Source of the DNA: a bacterium Ga0077546
Lineage (GTDB): Bacteria; Cyanobacteriota; Vampirovibrionia; Obscuribacterales; Obscuribacteraceae
NCBI GenBank assembly: GCA_001464165.1
Contig: LNEX01000578.1
Coordinates: 1-53,014 of the forward strand
Length of the DNA: 53,014 nt
Reading direction: 5' to 3'
How positions within the stretch are numbered: the stretch's first letter is position 1; every line of letters begins with the position of its first letter. Below the pieces are notes generated by a model. The model did no database searches and was not told the DNA's origin. It was given only the letters and a program-made list of their open reading frames with translations. The position numbers and the translations under genes were made by a program. Positions 17,975-26,184 of the stretch are shown here, piece after piece.

Positions 17975-18382
17975 ATGAAATCCAGTAAACTGAGTCAATT
18001 CGCTCTGCCCCTCCTCCTGCTCGGCAGCCTCGCTCTGAGCGGCTGCGCTGGAACGCGCATCGGCCCCGGCACCACCACCGGTGCAGTGATCGGCGGCGCC
18101 GCCAGCATCCTCAACGGAGACGGTGGGCGCGCCGCTGCCATCGGTGTTGGCGTCGGTGCTGCGGTCGACATCCTCAGCGGCGAGCAGCCCATCGAGGTCG
18201 AACCCTACCGCGACGGTCGCATCTACCGCGATGATCGCTACTACCGTGACGACCCCTACTACCGTGGGCCGGTCTATCGCGAACCGCCCCGCGTCTATCG
18301 CCCGGCACCGCCGCCGCCCCCGCGCCGCCACCAGCCCCGTCGTTTCTACGACGAGCGCTGCGGCTGCTACTACCTTCGCTGA
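17975..18382 (+). CDS. Glycine-zipper lipoprotein with Tyr/Arg/Asp- and Pro-rich tail
   Basis: The signal peptide (MKSSKLSQFALPLLLLGSLA) ends in lipobox LSGC, so the protein is predicted to be exported and lipidated at C23. Residues 30-66 form a Gly/Ala zipper (GAVIGGAASI, GVGVGAAVDI), seen in outer-membrane-associated lipoproteins. The tail repeats YRDD/YYR units followed by PPPPPPRR and ends in CGCYYLR. ATG 17975 (SD AAGGA) is chosen over the upstream in-frame start at 17903 because the signal peptide begins there. Probable role: envelope structure; partner unknown. Confidence 0.85.
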   Translation: MKSSKLSQFALPLLLLGSLALSGCAGTRIGPGTTTGAVIGGAASILNGDGGRAAAIGVGVGAAVDILSGEQPIEVEPYRDGRIYRDDRYYRDDPYYRGPVYREPPRVYRPAPPPPPRRHQPRRFYDERCGCYYLR

Positions 18383-18438
18383 GGCCTAGCGTTGGTAGAG
18401 AACCTGACCTAGTCACCTAGTCGTCAGGCGACAATCCG

Positions 18439-18482
18439 CCCGGCAGAGAGGAACAGTGGCAACACTGCACTTCTCTGCCGGG
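18439..18482 (+). terminator. Long hairpin after the lipoprotein gene
   Basis: An 11-bp perfect outer stem (18439-18449 with 18472-18482, CCCGGCAGAGA) and an inner CAGTG/CACTG stem. The T tract is weak. Confidence 0.65.
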
Positions 18483-18519
18483 ACTATCTTGAGCTTGTTC
18501 TACAAGCAAGGAGGTTTTC

Positions 18520-18996
18520 ATGAGAACACTCTTGTCTCTGAGCCAGATAGGTGTCGTCGCCTACTGCGCCGATGAGTGCCGCCGCCAAAAAAGCGGTGAA
18601 CTGTCGGTGTGGTGGATGATCAATGCCTACCAACATCTGGCCAATTTCCGCACCGCCGATGCCACCAAGCCTAAGCTCACCGCCGCCCTGGTGGAAGAGC
18701 TGTACAGCGAGGTGGAACCGCGCGTAAACAAGGGCGGCTTCCGCCTCACCAATGTCGTCGTCGGCGGCAAGGTGATCGGCTGGCAGCACATCCGCCAGCA
18801 GATGGACAACCTCATCGCCGCCCAAGACGACCTCTCGCCGACGGAGTTCTACCGCGAGTTCGAAGAGATTCACGCGGGCTCTGACGGCAACGGCCGGGTG
18901 GGTTCGCTGCTCTTCAACTACCTGCAGGGCACTCTGGCCTCGCCGGTTGCACCACCGGATGTCTTCGGCGTCGGCGACGGAGTCAGCCATGAGTAG
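18520..18996 (+). CDS. Fic-like protein with degenerate active-site motif
   Basis: A 158-aa protein. FYREFEEIHAGSDGNGRVGS (residues 110-129) matches the Fic loop consensus HPFxxGNGRxxR: H118, D122, G123, N124, G125 and R126 are kept, but Pro-Phe are replaced by Ala-Gly and the last Arg by S129. Upstream text (GGFRLTNVVVGGKVIGWQHI) fits the Fic core fold. Fic enzymes usually transfer AMP to target proteins; with the changed loop it may be inactive, bind a different nucleotide, or do another reaction (inference). Its stop overlaps the next start by 8 bp, so translation is coupled with the isochorismatase-like gene. Confidence 0.75.
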   Translation: MRTLLSLSQIGVVAYCADECRRQKSGELSVWWMINAYQHLANFRTADATKPKLTAALVEELYSEVEPRVNKGGFRLTNVVVGGKVIGWQHIRQQMDNLIAAQDDLSPTEFYREFEEIHAGSDGNGRVGSLLFNYLQGTLASPVAPPDVFGVGDGVSHE

Positions 18997-19480
18997 CGCC
19001 GCAGCTGCTGAGCCTTCAGCAGCTGACGGAACTTTGGTGGTGGTCGACATGCAGTGGTTCTTCATCAAGGGCTGCGAAAATGTCGATTTGCTGGCCAACG
19101 TCATTGCCGAAATCAAAACGGCGATGGCGAAAGGCTGGGCCATCATCCTGCTGGAAGTGACGCCCTGGCGCCTCGACCACACCATGGAAGAAATCACCGA
19201 CCTGGTCTACGACTATCAGCGCTGCCTGCAGAAAACCAAGGCCAATGCCGACGGCTCAAACGAAGTGATCGATGTTTGCCTGGAAGAAGGCTTCTCGACC
19301 ACCAACTTCAAGGTCGTCGGTGTTTGGATTGACGCCTGCGTCGAACAAACCGCTGTCTCGCTGGTGGAGCGACTTTCGCACTGCGTCGTCAACGTGGTGA
19401 AGAAGGCCTGCTCAACCAACTGGGACGAGAAAGGAGCATGGCAAGCATTTCGCCAACGTCGTCGGCTAGTGGTGGCATAG
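18989..19480 (+). CDS. Isochorismatase-like cysteine hydrolase
   Basis: A 163-aa protein. LVVVDMQ gives the conserved Asp (D20), GVWIDACVEQTA gives the nucleophile Cys (C117), and K82 or K84 is the likely third catalytic residue. This family includes nicotinamidases, isochorismatases and other amide or vinyl-ether hydrolases; the zinc ligands of nicotinamidase are not clearly present. ATG 18989 has GGAG upstream and overlaps the Fic-like stop by 8 bp. A strong terminator whose stem includes the last codons (19463-19504) follows. Substrate unknown. Confidence 0.75.
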   Translation: MSSAAAAEPSAADGTLVVVDMQWFFIKGCENVDLLANVIAEIKTAMAKGWAIILLEVTPWRLDHTMEEITDLVYDYQRCLQKTKANADGSNEVIDVCLEEGFSTTNFKVVGVWIDACVEQTAVSLVERLSHCVVNVVKKACSTNWDEKGAWQAFRQRRRLVVA

Positions 19481-19504
19481 CCTCTCACTAGCCGTCTTTT
19501 TTTT
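19463..19504 (+). terminator. Strong terminator overlapping the hydrolase 3' end
   Basis: CGGCTAGTG (19463-19471) pairs perfectly with CACTAGCCG (19486-19494), followed by TCTTTTTTTT. The 5' arm lies within the coding sequence. Confidence 0.9.
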
Positions 19505-19529
19505 AGAAACCTGCTTTAAGGAAACCAAC

Positions 19530-20438
19530 ATGAATCTGAAGAAAATCACCAGAGAAGGCCAGATCACTCGCCAGCCCGATGGCTCGCATGTGGTCATGGT
19601 CAAAGGTGCAAGCTACGTCGCCGCACTGGCAGGCGTGAGCTGCATCAACCCCGATGCGGACGAAGCGGAGCGGGTCTACTCCAAGACCTTCACGCAGAAG
19701 CCCATCTACATGCCCAGTGAATACGAACGGGCCGTGCGTGAGAACCTCAAGGGCACCGACGTGATCGTGCTGGGCATGAACGGCTACAGCTCGCTCACCA
19801 GCCAGAAATGTGCTGAGTGGGGCGTCAAGCCTGGTGCCTACGAGGCCGCCTGCGCCGGCATTCTCGAAAGCATCATCATCGAGCTGGAAAACGCTTACCC
19901 GGGCGTCGACATCCGCCTCGCCCATGGTGCCTCAGGGCTGGGTGTGGATGGCGTCATCTTGGCGGTGGCGGCGAAACTGAACAAGAAACAGCTTGGTCAT
20001 TCCTGCCCGCGCTTCATGTTCTACGTCGAGGACGATGAGGTTCCGGTTTACGTGGCCAAAACCCAGGCCGACTATGCCAACGCCTTCATCGACTCGCTGG
20101 CGGTGCTTATCGCAGCCAACGGCCGCGAGCAAGCCTTCAAGCACGACATCAACGCCGTGTTCGACAAGGGTCGCCACGTCATTCCTGTCAATGTGCTGAA
20201 GAGCATCTCATCCGTCGGTGGTCCTCCGGCTGTCAATGCCGATGGCAAAATCGAAGATGCTGTCGCCTACTTCGAACAACGGGTGCATCTCATGTACCAG
20301 GCCTTCAATGGCACGGGCGATCACTACGTCGACATCGTCAACCACGTGGTCGGCCAAGTGCGCAAAATCGGCCGTTTGCTGATTTCGCCCGAGCGTGCCT
20401 TCAGCGCAGAAAGCATTGCCAATTTGCGCAAGAGCTAA
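19530..20438 (+). CDS. Hypothetical protein, 302 aa, possible Rossmann-like nucleotide binder
   Basis: SD AAGGAAA lies 6 nt before ATG. The protein alternates strands and helices: TDVIVLGMNGYSSLTSQK (about 75-92), VDIRLAHGASGLGVDGVILA (about 127-146) and PRFMFYVEDDEVPVYV. The HGASGLGVDGV turn recalls the Gly-rich GGGxxGxM loops of the SLOG/LOG nucleotide-binding superfamily, but the match is loose and a different alpha/beta fold is possible. There is no membrane segment. It sits between the Fic-like/hydrolase pair and a 46-aa membrane peptide. Confidence 0.65.
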   Translation: MNLKKITREGQITRQPDGSHVVMVKGASYVAALAGVSCINPDADEAERVYSKTFTQKPIYMPSEYERAVRENLKGTDVIVLGMNGYSSLTSQKCAEWGVKPGAYEAACAGILESIIIELENAYPGVDIRLAHGASGLGVDGVILAVAAKLNKKQLGHSCPRFMFYVEDDEVPVYVAKTQADYANAFIDSLAVLIAANGREQAFKHDINAVFDKGRHVIPVNVLKSISSVGGPPAVNADGKIEDAVAYFEQRVHLMYQAFNGTGDHYVDIVNHVVGQVRKIGRLLISPERAFSAESIANLRKS

Positions 20439-20465
20439 CTGCAACATCAACCAAGGAGAATCACC

Positions 20466-20606
20466 ATGACTGCTTCCATCACCATCGCCATCGCCCTGCT
20501 CGCCGCCCTGGCTCTCGCTCTCGCCGCCCGCCAGCGCAAGAACCAGCCGCAGCTGCAGCCCGTCCGCATCGTCGCTTCTTCCCGCTCGCGTCGCCGGCCG
20601 TTCTAG
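20466..20606 (+). CDS. 46-aa single-pass membrane peptide
   Basis: SD AAGGAG lies 6 nt before ATG 20466. Residues 4-21 form one Ala/Leu/Ile helix (SITIAIALLAALALALAA), followed by a strongly basic tail (RQRKNQPQ, later SRSRRRPF). By the positive-inside rule the tail is cytoplasmic. It begins 27 bp after the 302-aa gene and is followed by a strong terminator, so the two are probably co-transcribed. No family recognised. Confidence 0.6.
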   Translation: MTASITIAIALLAALALALAARQRKNQPQLQPVRIVASSRSRRRPF

Positions 20607-20650
20607 GCCCATATCAAGTAAGCTGTCGACAACGGCAGAGTAAGTGCTAG

Positions 20651-20723
20651 ATGACCCGGCTGGGAATGAAGGGAGGGGACACGGGTCTCTCTCCTTTCAT
20701 CTCTCCGCCGGGTCATTTTTTTT
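20651..20723 (+). terminator. Strong terminator closing the 19.5-20.6 kb unit
   Basis: ATGACCCGGC (20651-20660) pairs with GCCGGGTCAT (20707-20716), then an 8-T run. An internal imperfect stem extends the structure. Confidence 0.9.
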
Positions 20724-20869
20724 GATTATTTGCCTTACTCTACCCTATAGTACTTGTTGGGTCTTTTTTTTCGCGAGCCTGAAGTATTCCAAACCTGAGA
20801 GGCATCGCCGAAGCAATGCCTCTCAGATACAGAGCGTTAATCTAGCGAGCTACAGCCGCCGAGAACGAC

Positions 20870-21154
20870 TCAGATGTTATTGAAGTTATAGTCGTAGAGG
20901 TCGAGAGTATCCAGCTCAGGCAGGACGCTCTGATTGCCGGCAATCTTGTAGTCTTTGCTATTAACGGAGAAAACCCGCTGGCCGAGCAGCTGCCCTGTGG
21001 AGCTATGCAACAAGAGCTTGCCGTCGAGCTTGACCTGCCGACTATTGAGCAGTTCCAGCAGCAAATCTGCTGTCACGCCTTCAGCGGGGCGGATGGTGAC
21101 GGAGCGCGTATTCTCAACGACGAGCAAGTTCGGGCGGTTGGTTTCGGTGGTCAT
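20870..21154 (-). CDS. Hypothetical protein, 94 aa
   Basis: ATG 21154 has AAGGA 8 nt upstream; an adjacent GTG is also in frame. The product is soluble, with a strand-rich start (LLVVENTRSVTIRPAEGVT), a Leu-rich helix (DLLLELLNSRQV), two more strands and an acidic, aromatic tail (LDTLDLYDYNFNNI). No family recognised. It lies opposite and convergent to the 46-aa peptide gene. Confidence 0.65.
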   Translation of the reverse strand: MTTETNRPNLLVVENTRSVTIRPAEGVTADLLLELLNSRQVKLDGKLLLHSSTGQLLGQRVFSVNSKDYKIAGNQSVLPELDTLDLYDYNFNNI

Positions 21155-21411
21155 CACTTGATTCCTTCTGGTTGCGATGTTGCGTTGTACTCGGACTCAT
21201 AGTTACACCGCAAGTGCTGACTTAAAAATCGAATTCGCTGCATATAGTGGCAGTTGGATTAGTTACCTGCGGCAGAAGAAAGAAAAGAAAGAAACACCTA
21301 AAGCTGCCATGTAGAAATGCCGTAGTCAAGACAATCTTATCAATCCAAGCAAGAATTCAATCGAATCCTATTGACGCAGCTAGCGCCACTGCCTGTAGTA
21401 CCAGCTAAAAT

Positions 21412-21456
21412 ACAAGGCAAGCTGATCGCATCAGGTGTGCGATCAGCTTGCCTTGT
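21412..21456. repeat. Perfect 19-bp inverted repeat, orphan hairpin
   Basis: Arm 21412-21430 pairs without mismatch with 21438-21456 around a 7-nt loop (TCAGGTG). There is no T tract and no gene end within 250 bp. A TTGACG hexamer lies 41 bp upstream at 21371. Confidence 0.8.
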
Positions 21457-21699
21457 TCAGCGCAGCAGCTGCCAATCATAAGTTGATCGGCGGTAACTTG
21501 CTATTTCGACAAAAGTCTTCAGAGCAATTGAAGACTAATCAATGCCCAAACTAAACTAAAATAGTTACCGATTTGTAACTTCTAAATTCCAATCGATGAA
21601 TCTTCGAGCAAAGTGCCGAAGCTGTCACAAGCCAATCTTGAGAAAAATCAAGTTATACTATATAGCTGACTAGACCAAGCAAAAAAACAAAGAAAATGA

Positions 21700-21746
21700 A
21701 GCTCTACCCGTCAGACATTCGCTCAAAAGCGATACTGTCTGACGGG
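21700..21746 (-). terminator. Terminator of isocitrate dehydrogenase gene
   Basis: An 11-bp perfect stem (21707-21717 with 21736-21746) with an inner CGCT/AGCG stem. On the minus strand a T-rich tail follows (TTTTCTTTGTTTTTTT). Confidence 0.9.
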
Positions 21747-21773
21747 AGAGCCACACTAATTCACTGCCCAGCT

Positions 21774-23114
21774 TCACTTGCCAGCAGATGTCACCACGGT
21801 CGTCTTCTTTCCAGAACGGCGACGCGGCTTGACCATATTGCCAACAACTGCCTGAGCAAAATCACTGGTAGAGAGCTTCGTCGACGTCTTCATGAAGCGA
21901 GCGAGGTCGCCAGTGACAGTACGAGCCTTGATTGTCTTCTGGACAGCCTTGGTAGCAATCTCTGCCGCCTCGGTCCAGCCCAGATACTCAAGCATCATCA
22001 CGCCCGAGAGCAGAAGTGAACAAGGGTTGGCGATGCCCTTACCAGCGATATCGGGTGCCGTGCCGTGGGTGGCCTCGAAGAGGGCACAGTTGTCGCCGAT
22101 GTTGGCACCAGGAGCGATACCGAGTCCACCAACTTGGGCAGCAGCGGCGTCCGAGATGTAATCACCGTTCAAGTTCATGGTGGCGATCACCGAGAACTTG
22201 TTGGCCCTGGTCAGAAGCTCAAAGAAGGTGGCATCAGCGATGCGGTGGTTGAGCAGAATCTTGCCCTCAGGCAAAACGCCGCCATGCTTGCTCCACAGGT
22301 CATCTTCTGAGACCATGGTTTCAGCAAACTCTTCGGCTGCCAATTCCAGGCCCCACTTGAGGAATGCTCCCTCAGTGAACTTCTGAATATTGCCCTTGTG
22401 GACAATCGTCACCACCTTGCGCTGATGGTCGATGGCAAACTGAATTGCCGCACGAACCAAACGCCGAGTTCCAGTGCGCGACATGATCTTGATGCCGACG
22501 CCGGTATCCTCGCGAATGTCATAGCCTTCTTCCGCAAGCAGGGCCAAAATCTTCTTGGCCAAAGGCGAGCCCATTTCGAACTCGATGCCGGCGTAGACAT
22601 CTTCGGCGTTCTCGCGAAAGATGACGACATCCAGATCTTGTGGACGCTTCACCACGGAAGGAACCCCACTGAAGTAACGCACAGGCCGCACGCAACTGTA
22701 GAGGTCGAAGTGCTGACGCATGGTGACGTTGAGACTGCGCATGCCACCACCAGTGGGGGTGTTGAGCGGCCCCTTGATCGAGACTCCGAAGTGCCGCAAA
22801 GCAGCCAGAGTATCATCGGGTAGGGCCTTGCCAAACTGCTGACGGGCCTTGTCGCCGGCGAAGACTTCAAACCAGTTGATGCGCCGAGCGCCGCCGTAAG
22901 CAAGGCTTACAGCAGCGTCGAGCACCAGGCGGTTGGCATCCGAGATTTCCGGACCGATGCCATCACCCTCGATGAAGGGAATGATCGGGTGATTGGGAGT
23001 AATGGGCTTGCCGTCCTTAAACTGGATAACTTCTCCAGCAGGAGGGCAGTGGCCATTGAACTGCCTGACAGGCTGCTCGTTCGCAGGACTGCCAGACACG
23101 ATTGTGTCATTCAT
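21774..23114 (-). CDS. icd: Isocitrate dehydrogenase, predicted NAD-preferring
   Basis: TCA-cycle enzyme converting isocitrate to 2-oxoglutarate and CO2. The substrate loop GGGMRSLNV carries the Ser equivalent to E. coli S113 and the Arg residues that bind isocitrate; [10 protein letters not shown] and GDYISDAAA are also typical. E. coli-type NADP enzymes have Lys-Tyr after HGTAP; here the text is [15 protein letters not shown], with Asp-Ile and a later Ala, the pattern of NAD-dependent enzymes. The Tyr391 position is Gly, while Arg395 is kept. ATG 23114 is preferred (AAGGA 8 nt upstream) over ATG 23120 (2 nt). It lies 22 bp downstream of the broken RNase gene, probably in the same transcript. 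Confidence 0.95.
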   Translation of the reverse strand: MNDTIVSGSPANEQPVRQFNGHCPPAGEVIQFKDGKPITPNHPIIPFIEGDGIGPEISDANRLVLDAAVSLAYGGARRINWFEVFAGDKARQQFGKALPDDTLAALRHFGVSIKGPLNTPTGGGMRSLNVTMRQHFDLYSCVRPVRYFSGVPSVVKRPQDLDVVIFRENAEDVYAGIEFEMGSPLAKKILALLAEEGYDIREDTGVGIKIMSRTGTRRLVRAAIQFAIDHQRKVVTIVHKGNIQKFTEGAFLKWGLELAAEEFAETMVSEDDLWSKHGGVLPEGKILLNHRIADATFFELLTRANKFSVIATMNLNGDYISDAAAAQVGGLGIAPGANIGDNCALFEATHGTAPDIAGKGIANPCSLLLSGVMMLEYLGWTEAAEIATKAVQKTIKARTVTGDLARFMKTSTKLSTSDFAQAVVGNMVKPRRRSGKKTTVVTSAGK

Positions 23115-23136
23115 AAACATGGTCCTTATTTTCAGG

Positions 23137-24643
23137 TTAAATCAGATCGAAAGTCTGGCCGCGCGAAGGCACGACAACAGACCAGCCGAGAGCAGCCTCG
23201 ATGTGCTGCTGAAACTTCTCCAGCGAGCCACCATCCCCGTGAACGAGGAAGGTCTGCTTTGGCTTGTTCTCAAACAGCTTCATCCAGGCAATGATTTCCT
23301 CATAGTCGGCATGACCAGAGTAGTCAGACATGTATTCGATGGTCGCTCTCACTGGGAGAGTCTTGCCATGAACACGAACCTGGCTTGGCTTATTGTTGAC
23401 CAAATCAAAGCCGAGCGCGCCCGAACCCTGATAGCCAACGAAGAGCACTGTGCTGTTCTTCTGGGGCAGACGCTTCTCCATGTGAGTAAGAATCTTGCCA
23501 CCAGCAGCCATACCAGATGAACCAACGACGATGATTGGTTCGCTTGCTTTTTCATACAAGCGATTGGACATTTCCGGCTTGCTGCATTCCAGGTAACGAG
23601 GCGGGCTGAAGGGGTCTTCACCACGGGCGAAGATCTTGCGCGTCTCATCGTTGTAGAGGCTGGCCCACTTGCGGTGAACCTTGGTAGCCTCAATGGCCAT
23701 CTTGCTATCGAGAAAGACAGCGATGTCCGGAATGCGCTTGGCCAGCATCAGGGTGCGCAAGTCGAAAAGCACAGCCTGAACGCGACCGACAGCAAAGGCC
23801 GGAATGAGAATGACACCGCTGCCGCTATCGCGCTCTTTCACTTTGGCGCGCGCATAGGCTTTGTTGACGATGTCAGCGAGCACGGCCAAACGGTCGCGCT
23901 TCTGGTGCAGCTTGTTGCCGTAGGTCGACTCTGAAATTACGTAGTCGGCAAACTTGACCGGCGCTAGCTCGTTCAACAGCGGTGTATTGGGACGACCGAC
24001 GTTGCCAGTGAAGCAAACGGTGCGGGCCTCATCGCCTTTGCCAATCGTCAAAGTGACAACGGCAGCGCCAAGAATATGGCTGGCTTCGGTGAAGCGCATG
24101 GCCACACCATCGGCGACGGTATAGAGCTGGTTGTAGTTGACTGACTTGATCAGCGGGAAGCACTTCACAGCGTCTTCAGCGCGATAGAGCGGCTCGACCA
24201 GGGGCAGAACCTTGGCCTTCGCCTTAGCACCAGCCTTGGTATTACCCTTGGCGGTCGAAACGCTGGCCTGCTGCTGAGAGAGAATGCGCTTGTTGCTGCG
24301 AGCTGCCGCCATTTCTTGCAAGCGACCTGAGTCGGCCAGCAAAAACTGCAGCAGGTCTTTTGTCGCTGGGTGGCGGCAACCAACCAGAGTGGTCGATGTG
24401 AGCGTGACTGATGATGACGAAGTTGATGTCGGAAGCTGCCACACCCTTGGGCAGGCGCTTCTCGTGGTTGATGCTCTCATGCTCCTGATGCAGCCCACAT
24501 TCCAAAAGAAAGCGTGTGGTCTTGCCAGAAGTATCGGTATATTCAAAGAAAAAAAGTGAGCCAGAAACGTCACCGGCCGATCCCAGGATATGCATTTTAA
24601 GGCGCTGGCTGGGAGCCGAACGCTTCTGCTTGTTATGTTTCAT
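23137..24643 (-). pseudogene. Metallo-beta-lactamase/beta-CASP RNase (CPSF-like), broken by a deletion with frameshift
   Basis: The N-terminal part starts at ATG 24643 (SD AAGGA) with HILGSAGDVSGS and the zinc motif SHAHIDHSG. After LP (near 24370) the expected ~13 residues before the PAT motif are missing, and the rest (HPATKDLLQFLLADSGRLQE...) continues in the +1 frame to 23137. That part has ISESTYG (motif A), the beta-CASP domain, SGHADYEE, and VHGDGGSLEKF in the C-terminal zinc-binding region. Such proteins are 3' end-processing RNases in archaea and bacteria. As sequenced, translation would stop 133 codons in, so it is a pseudogene or an assembly error. It precedes icd by 22 bp. Confidence 0.85.
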
Positions 24644-24959
24644 CTTGAGTCCTTCAAGCGATCAGCAAATGAGCTACCAACCAACCAACCTACTCACGTG
24701 GTTGGCGGCAGCTCATCTGCAGTCGACTTAGTGTTGTTATAAGAAGAGTCAAAGACAGGACTGTGAAAACACACACCTGCTAGTGTTTGCTCTTCTAATC
24801 GCGCAAAACAGATAGAACTTGGTAGCGCGCAGAATGCACGCAAAACAGAACCAAATCTATCTGCACAAAGGTGCTAATGCCTTGCGCTATTTGTTGTTAG
24901 TGAGAGAAAAATTGCTTGCTCGAAGCAACGGGCAGAGCCAGGGCAAGAGCGTCGAGAAG
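24644..24959. other. 316-bp intergenic region
   Basis: No supported gene. It contains the hairpin at 24671-24714, past the 99-aa membrane protein gene, and the upstream region of the broken RNase gene. Confidence 0.6.
24671..24714 (-). terminator. Imperfect hairpin with CCAA repeats
   Basis: GAGCT pairs with AGCTC, and CCAACC units (24679-24690) pair with GGTTGG. It lies downstream of the 99-aa gene on the minus strand. No T run follows. Confidence 0.4.
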
Positions 24960-25259
24960 TTACTCGCTGTCCTTGCTCTTGCCGATCGGCAACCAATCGT
25001 AGATCTGGTAGAGACCGAGGCCGGCATAGAGCAGGTACAGCGCCCAGACAACCATGCGCAAAGCCGGGCTGAAGGGCATGATGAAGGGCGCGGCCATGAG
25101 CATGACCGTGGCGAAGATCACGCAGAAGGCAGCCTTCTTGATGCTGGCTTCGTTCTTGAACATCTTGCCAAGCAAGTGCACAACGAAGAGCCAGACCTTG
25201 CGAGCGCCGAGGGCGATGATGGCCATGAAGAGCAGACCGACGATACCGAAGGGGAGCAT
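24960..25259 (-). CDS. Small membrane protein, 99 aa
   Basis: SD AAAGGAAA precedes ATG 25259. About three hydrophobic segments are visible: 3-20 (PFGIVGLLFMAIIALGA), 45-62 (CVIFATVMLMAAPFIM) and 68-86 (VVWALYLLYAGLGLYQIY), and the tail is charged (IGKSKDSE). No family recognised. It lies 65 bp after the M50 protease gene on the same strand, so it is likely co-transcribed and may act with it (inference). Confidence 0.7.
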   Translation of the reverse strand: MLPFGIVGLLFMAIIALGARKVWLFVVHLLGKMFKNEASIKKAAFCVIFATVMLMAAPFIMPFSPALRMVVWALYLLYAGLGLYQIYDWLPIGKSKDSE

Positions 25260-25324
25260 GGTAGTTTCCTTTGAGGTTGGATGAAAGAGATTAGTTGGCA
25301 GTCTTAATCGCTAAGCTGACCGGC

Positions 25325-26026
25325 TTAGAACCAGGCAGCAAAGAGATTGAGGAAGGTGTGCTTGTTGAAGAGCACCCAGGTCAAGCCTGCCGCAAGTCCG
25401 ATGTGAGCGACCAAAATCAAGATCTTGGTGCTAGCCGGAACAGCATAGTAGCTGGGCGTAACCGAGCGCTGAATCTCACGCTCACCAAGAGACTGATAGG
25501 CCTGCTGACCAATCAAGAAGCCGATGACCAAATTGAAGAGGTTGGCACCGGCAACGAAAATCAGCATGTAGGCAAACAAAGCAGCGCCGGGAATCCAGAA
25601 CCACTTGCTGATCGCCTGAGTCATGCCGCCACCATCTAAGGGGTCAAGCGGAATCAGGTTGAAGAGATTGAGGAAGACGCCAAAGACGCCAACCTGAATC
25701 ATCATGCCACTGCCCATGGCGGCACCAGCCACCATTGTCACCAAGCTAGCCAAGCCACCGATGAAGGGGCCGGCAAACTTGACGTAGGCTTCGTCACTGG
25801 CAGAACGACAACGTTCGGTCTGAACGTAGGCGCCGAACGGTGTGAAAGTTGGCATGGTCACGCTCAAGCCCTTCTGCTTGGCGGCGATAACGTGGCCCAT
25901 TTCGTGGACGAAAATCAGGGCGAAAAAGCCCAGCGCCATTTCAATGGAGCCGAGCAGGAGCCACCAAACACCGAGGCTGAGTGCAAACATCAGCAACTGG
26001 TTGGTGGAAATTTTTGTGTTCATCAT
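25325..26026 (-). CDS. M50-family (site-2-protease-like) membrane metalloprotease
   Basis: A 233-aa polytopic protein with the S2P signature: HEMGH at 41-45 inside a transmembrane helix, and NLIPLDPLDGG (about 123-133) with the third zinc ligand D131. S2P enzymes cut transmembrane substrates within the bilayer, often anti-sigma factors. There is no PDZ domain, so it belongs to the minimal class. ATG 26026 is preceded by GGAG at 10 nt; the next ATG is also possible. The neighbouring 99-aa membrane protein may be a partner. Substrate unknown. Confidence 0.9.
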   Translation of the reverse strand: MMNTKISTNQLLMFALSLGVWWLLLGSIEMALGFFALIFVHEMGHVIAAKQKGLSVTMPTFTPFGAYVQTERCRSASDEAYVKFAGPFIGGLASLVTMVAGAAMGSGMMIQVGVFGVFLNLFNLIPLDPLDGGGMTQAISKWFWIPGAALFAYMLIFVAGANLFNLVIGFLIGQQAYQSLGEREIQRSVTPSYYAVPASTKILILVAHIGLAAGLTWVLFNKHTFLNLFAAWF

Positions 26027-26063
26027 TGTCTTATTACTCCAGACTTATCTTTCTGAAATGGAA

Positions 26064-26119
26064 AACCGGTGGCAGCAACCAATCCTCCCGATCAGGGAAA
26101 ACTGAGGCCACCACCGGTT
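26064..26119 (-). terminator. Hairpin after the GH15-like gene
   Basis: A 9-bp perfect stem AACCGGTGG / CCACCGGTT (26064-26072 with 26111-26119). On the minus strand TTTTCC follows. Confidence 0.55.
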
Positions 26120-26184
26120 ATTTCCGTTAGCTGTAGCAAAATCGCAGCATCCGATAGCTGCGACAGAAGCGCGGCAAAAGCAGG

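Larger units (their letters stand above)
21155..21773. other. 619-bp AT-rich intergenic region
   Basis: No open frame with an SD is supported. It holds the 19-bp perfect hairpin at 21412-21456 and the isocitrate dehydrogenase terminator at 21700-21746. A small RNA is possible. Confidence 0.5.
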
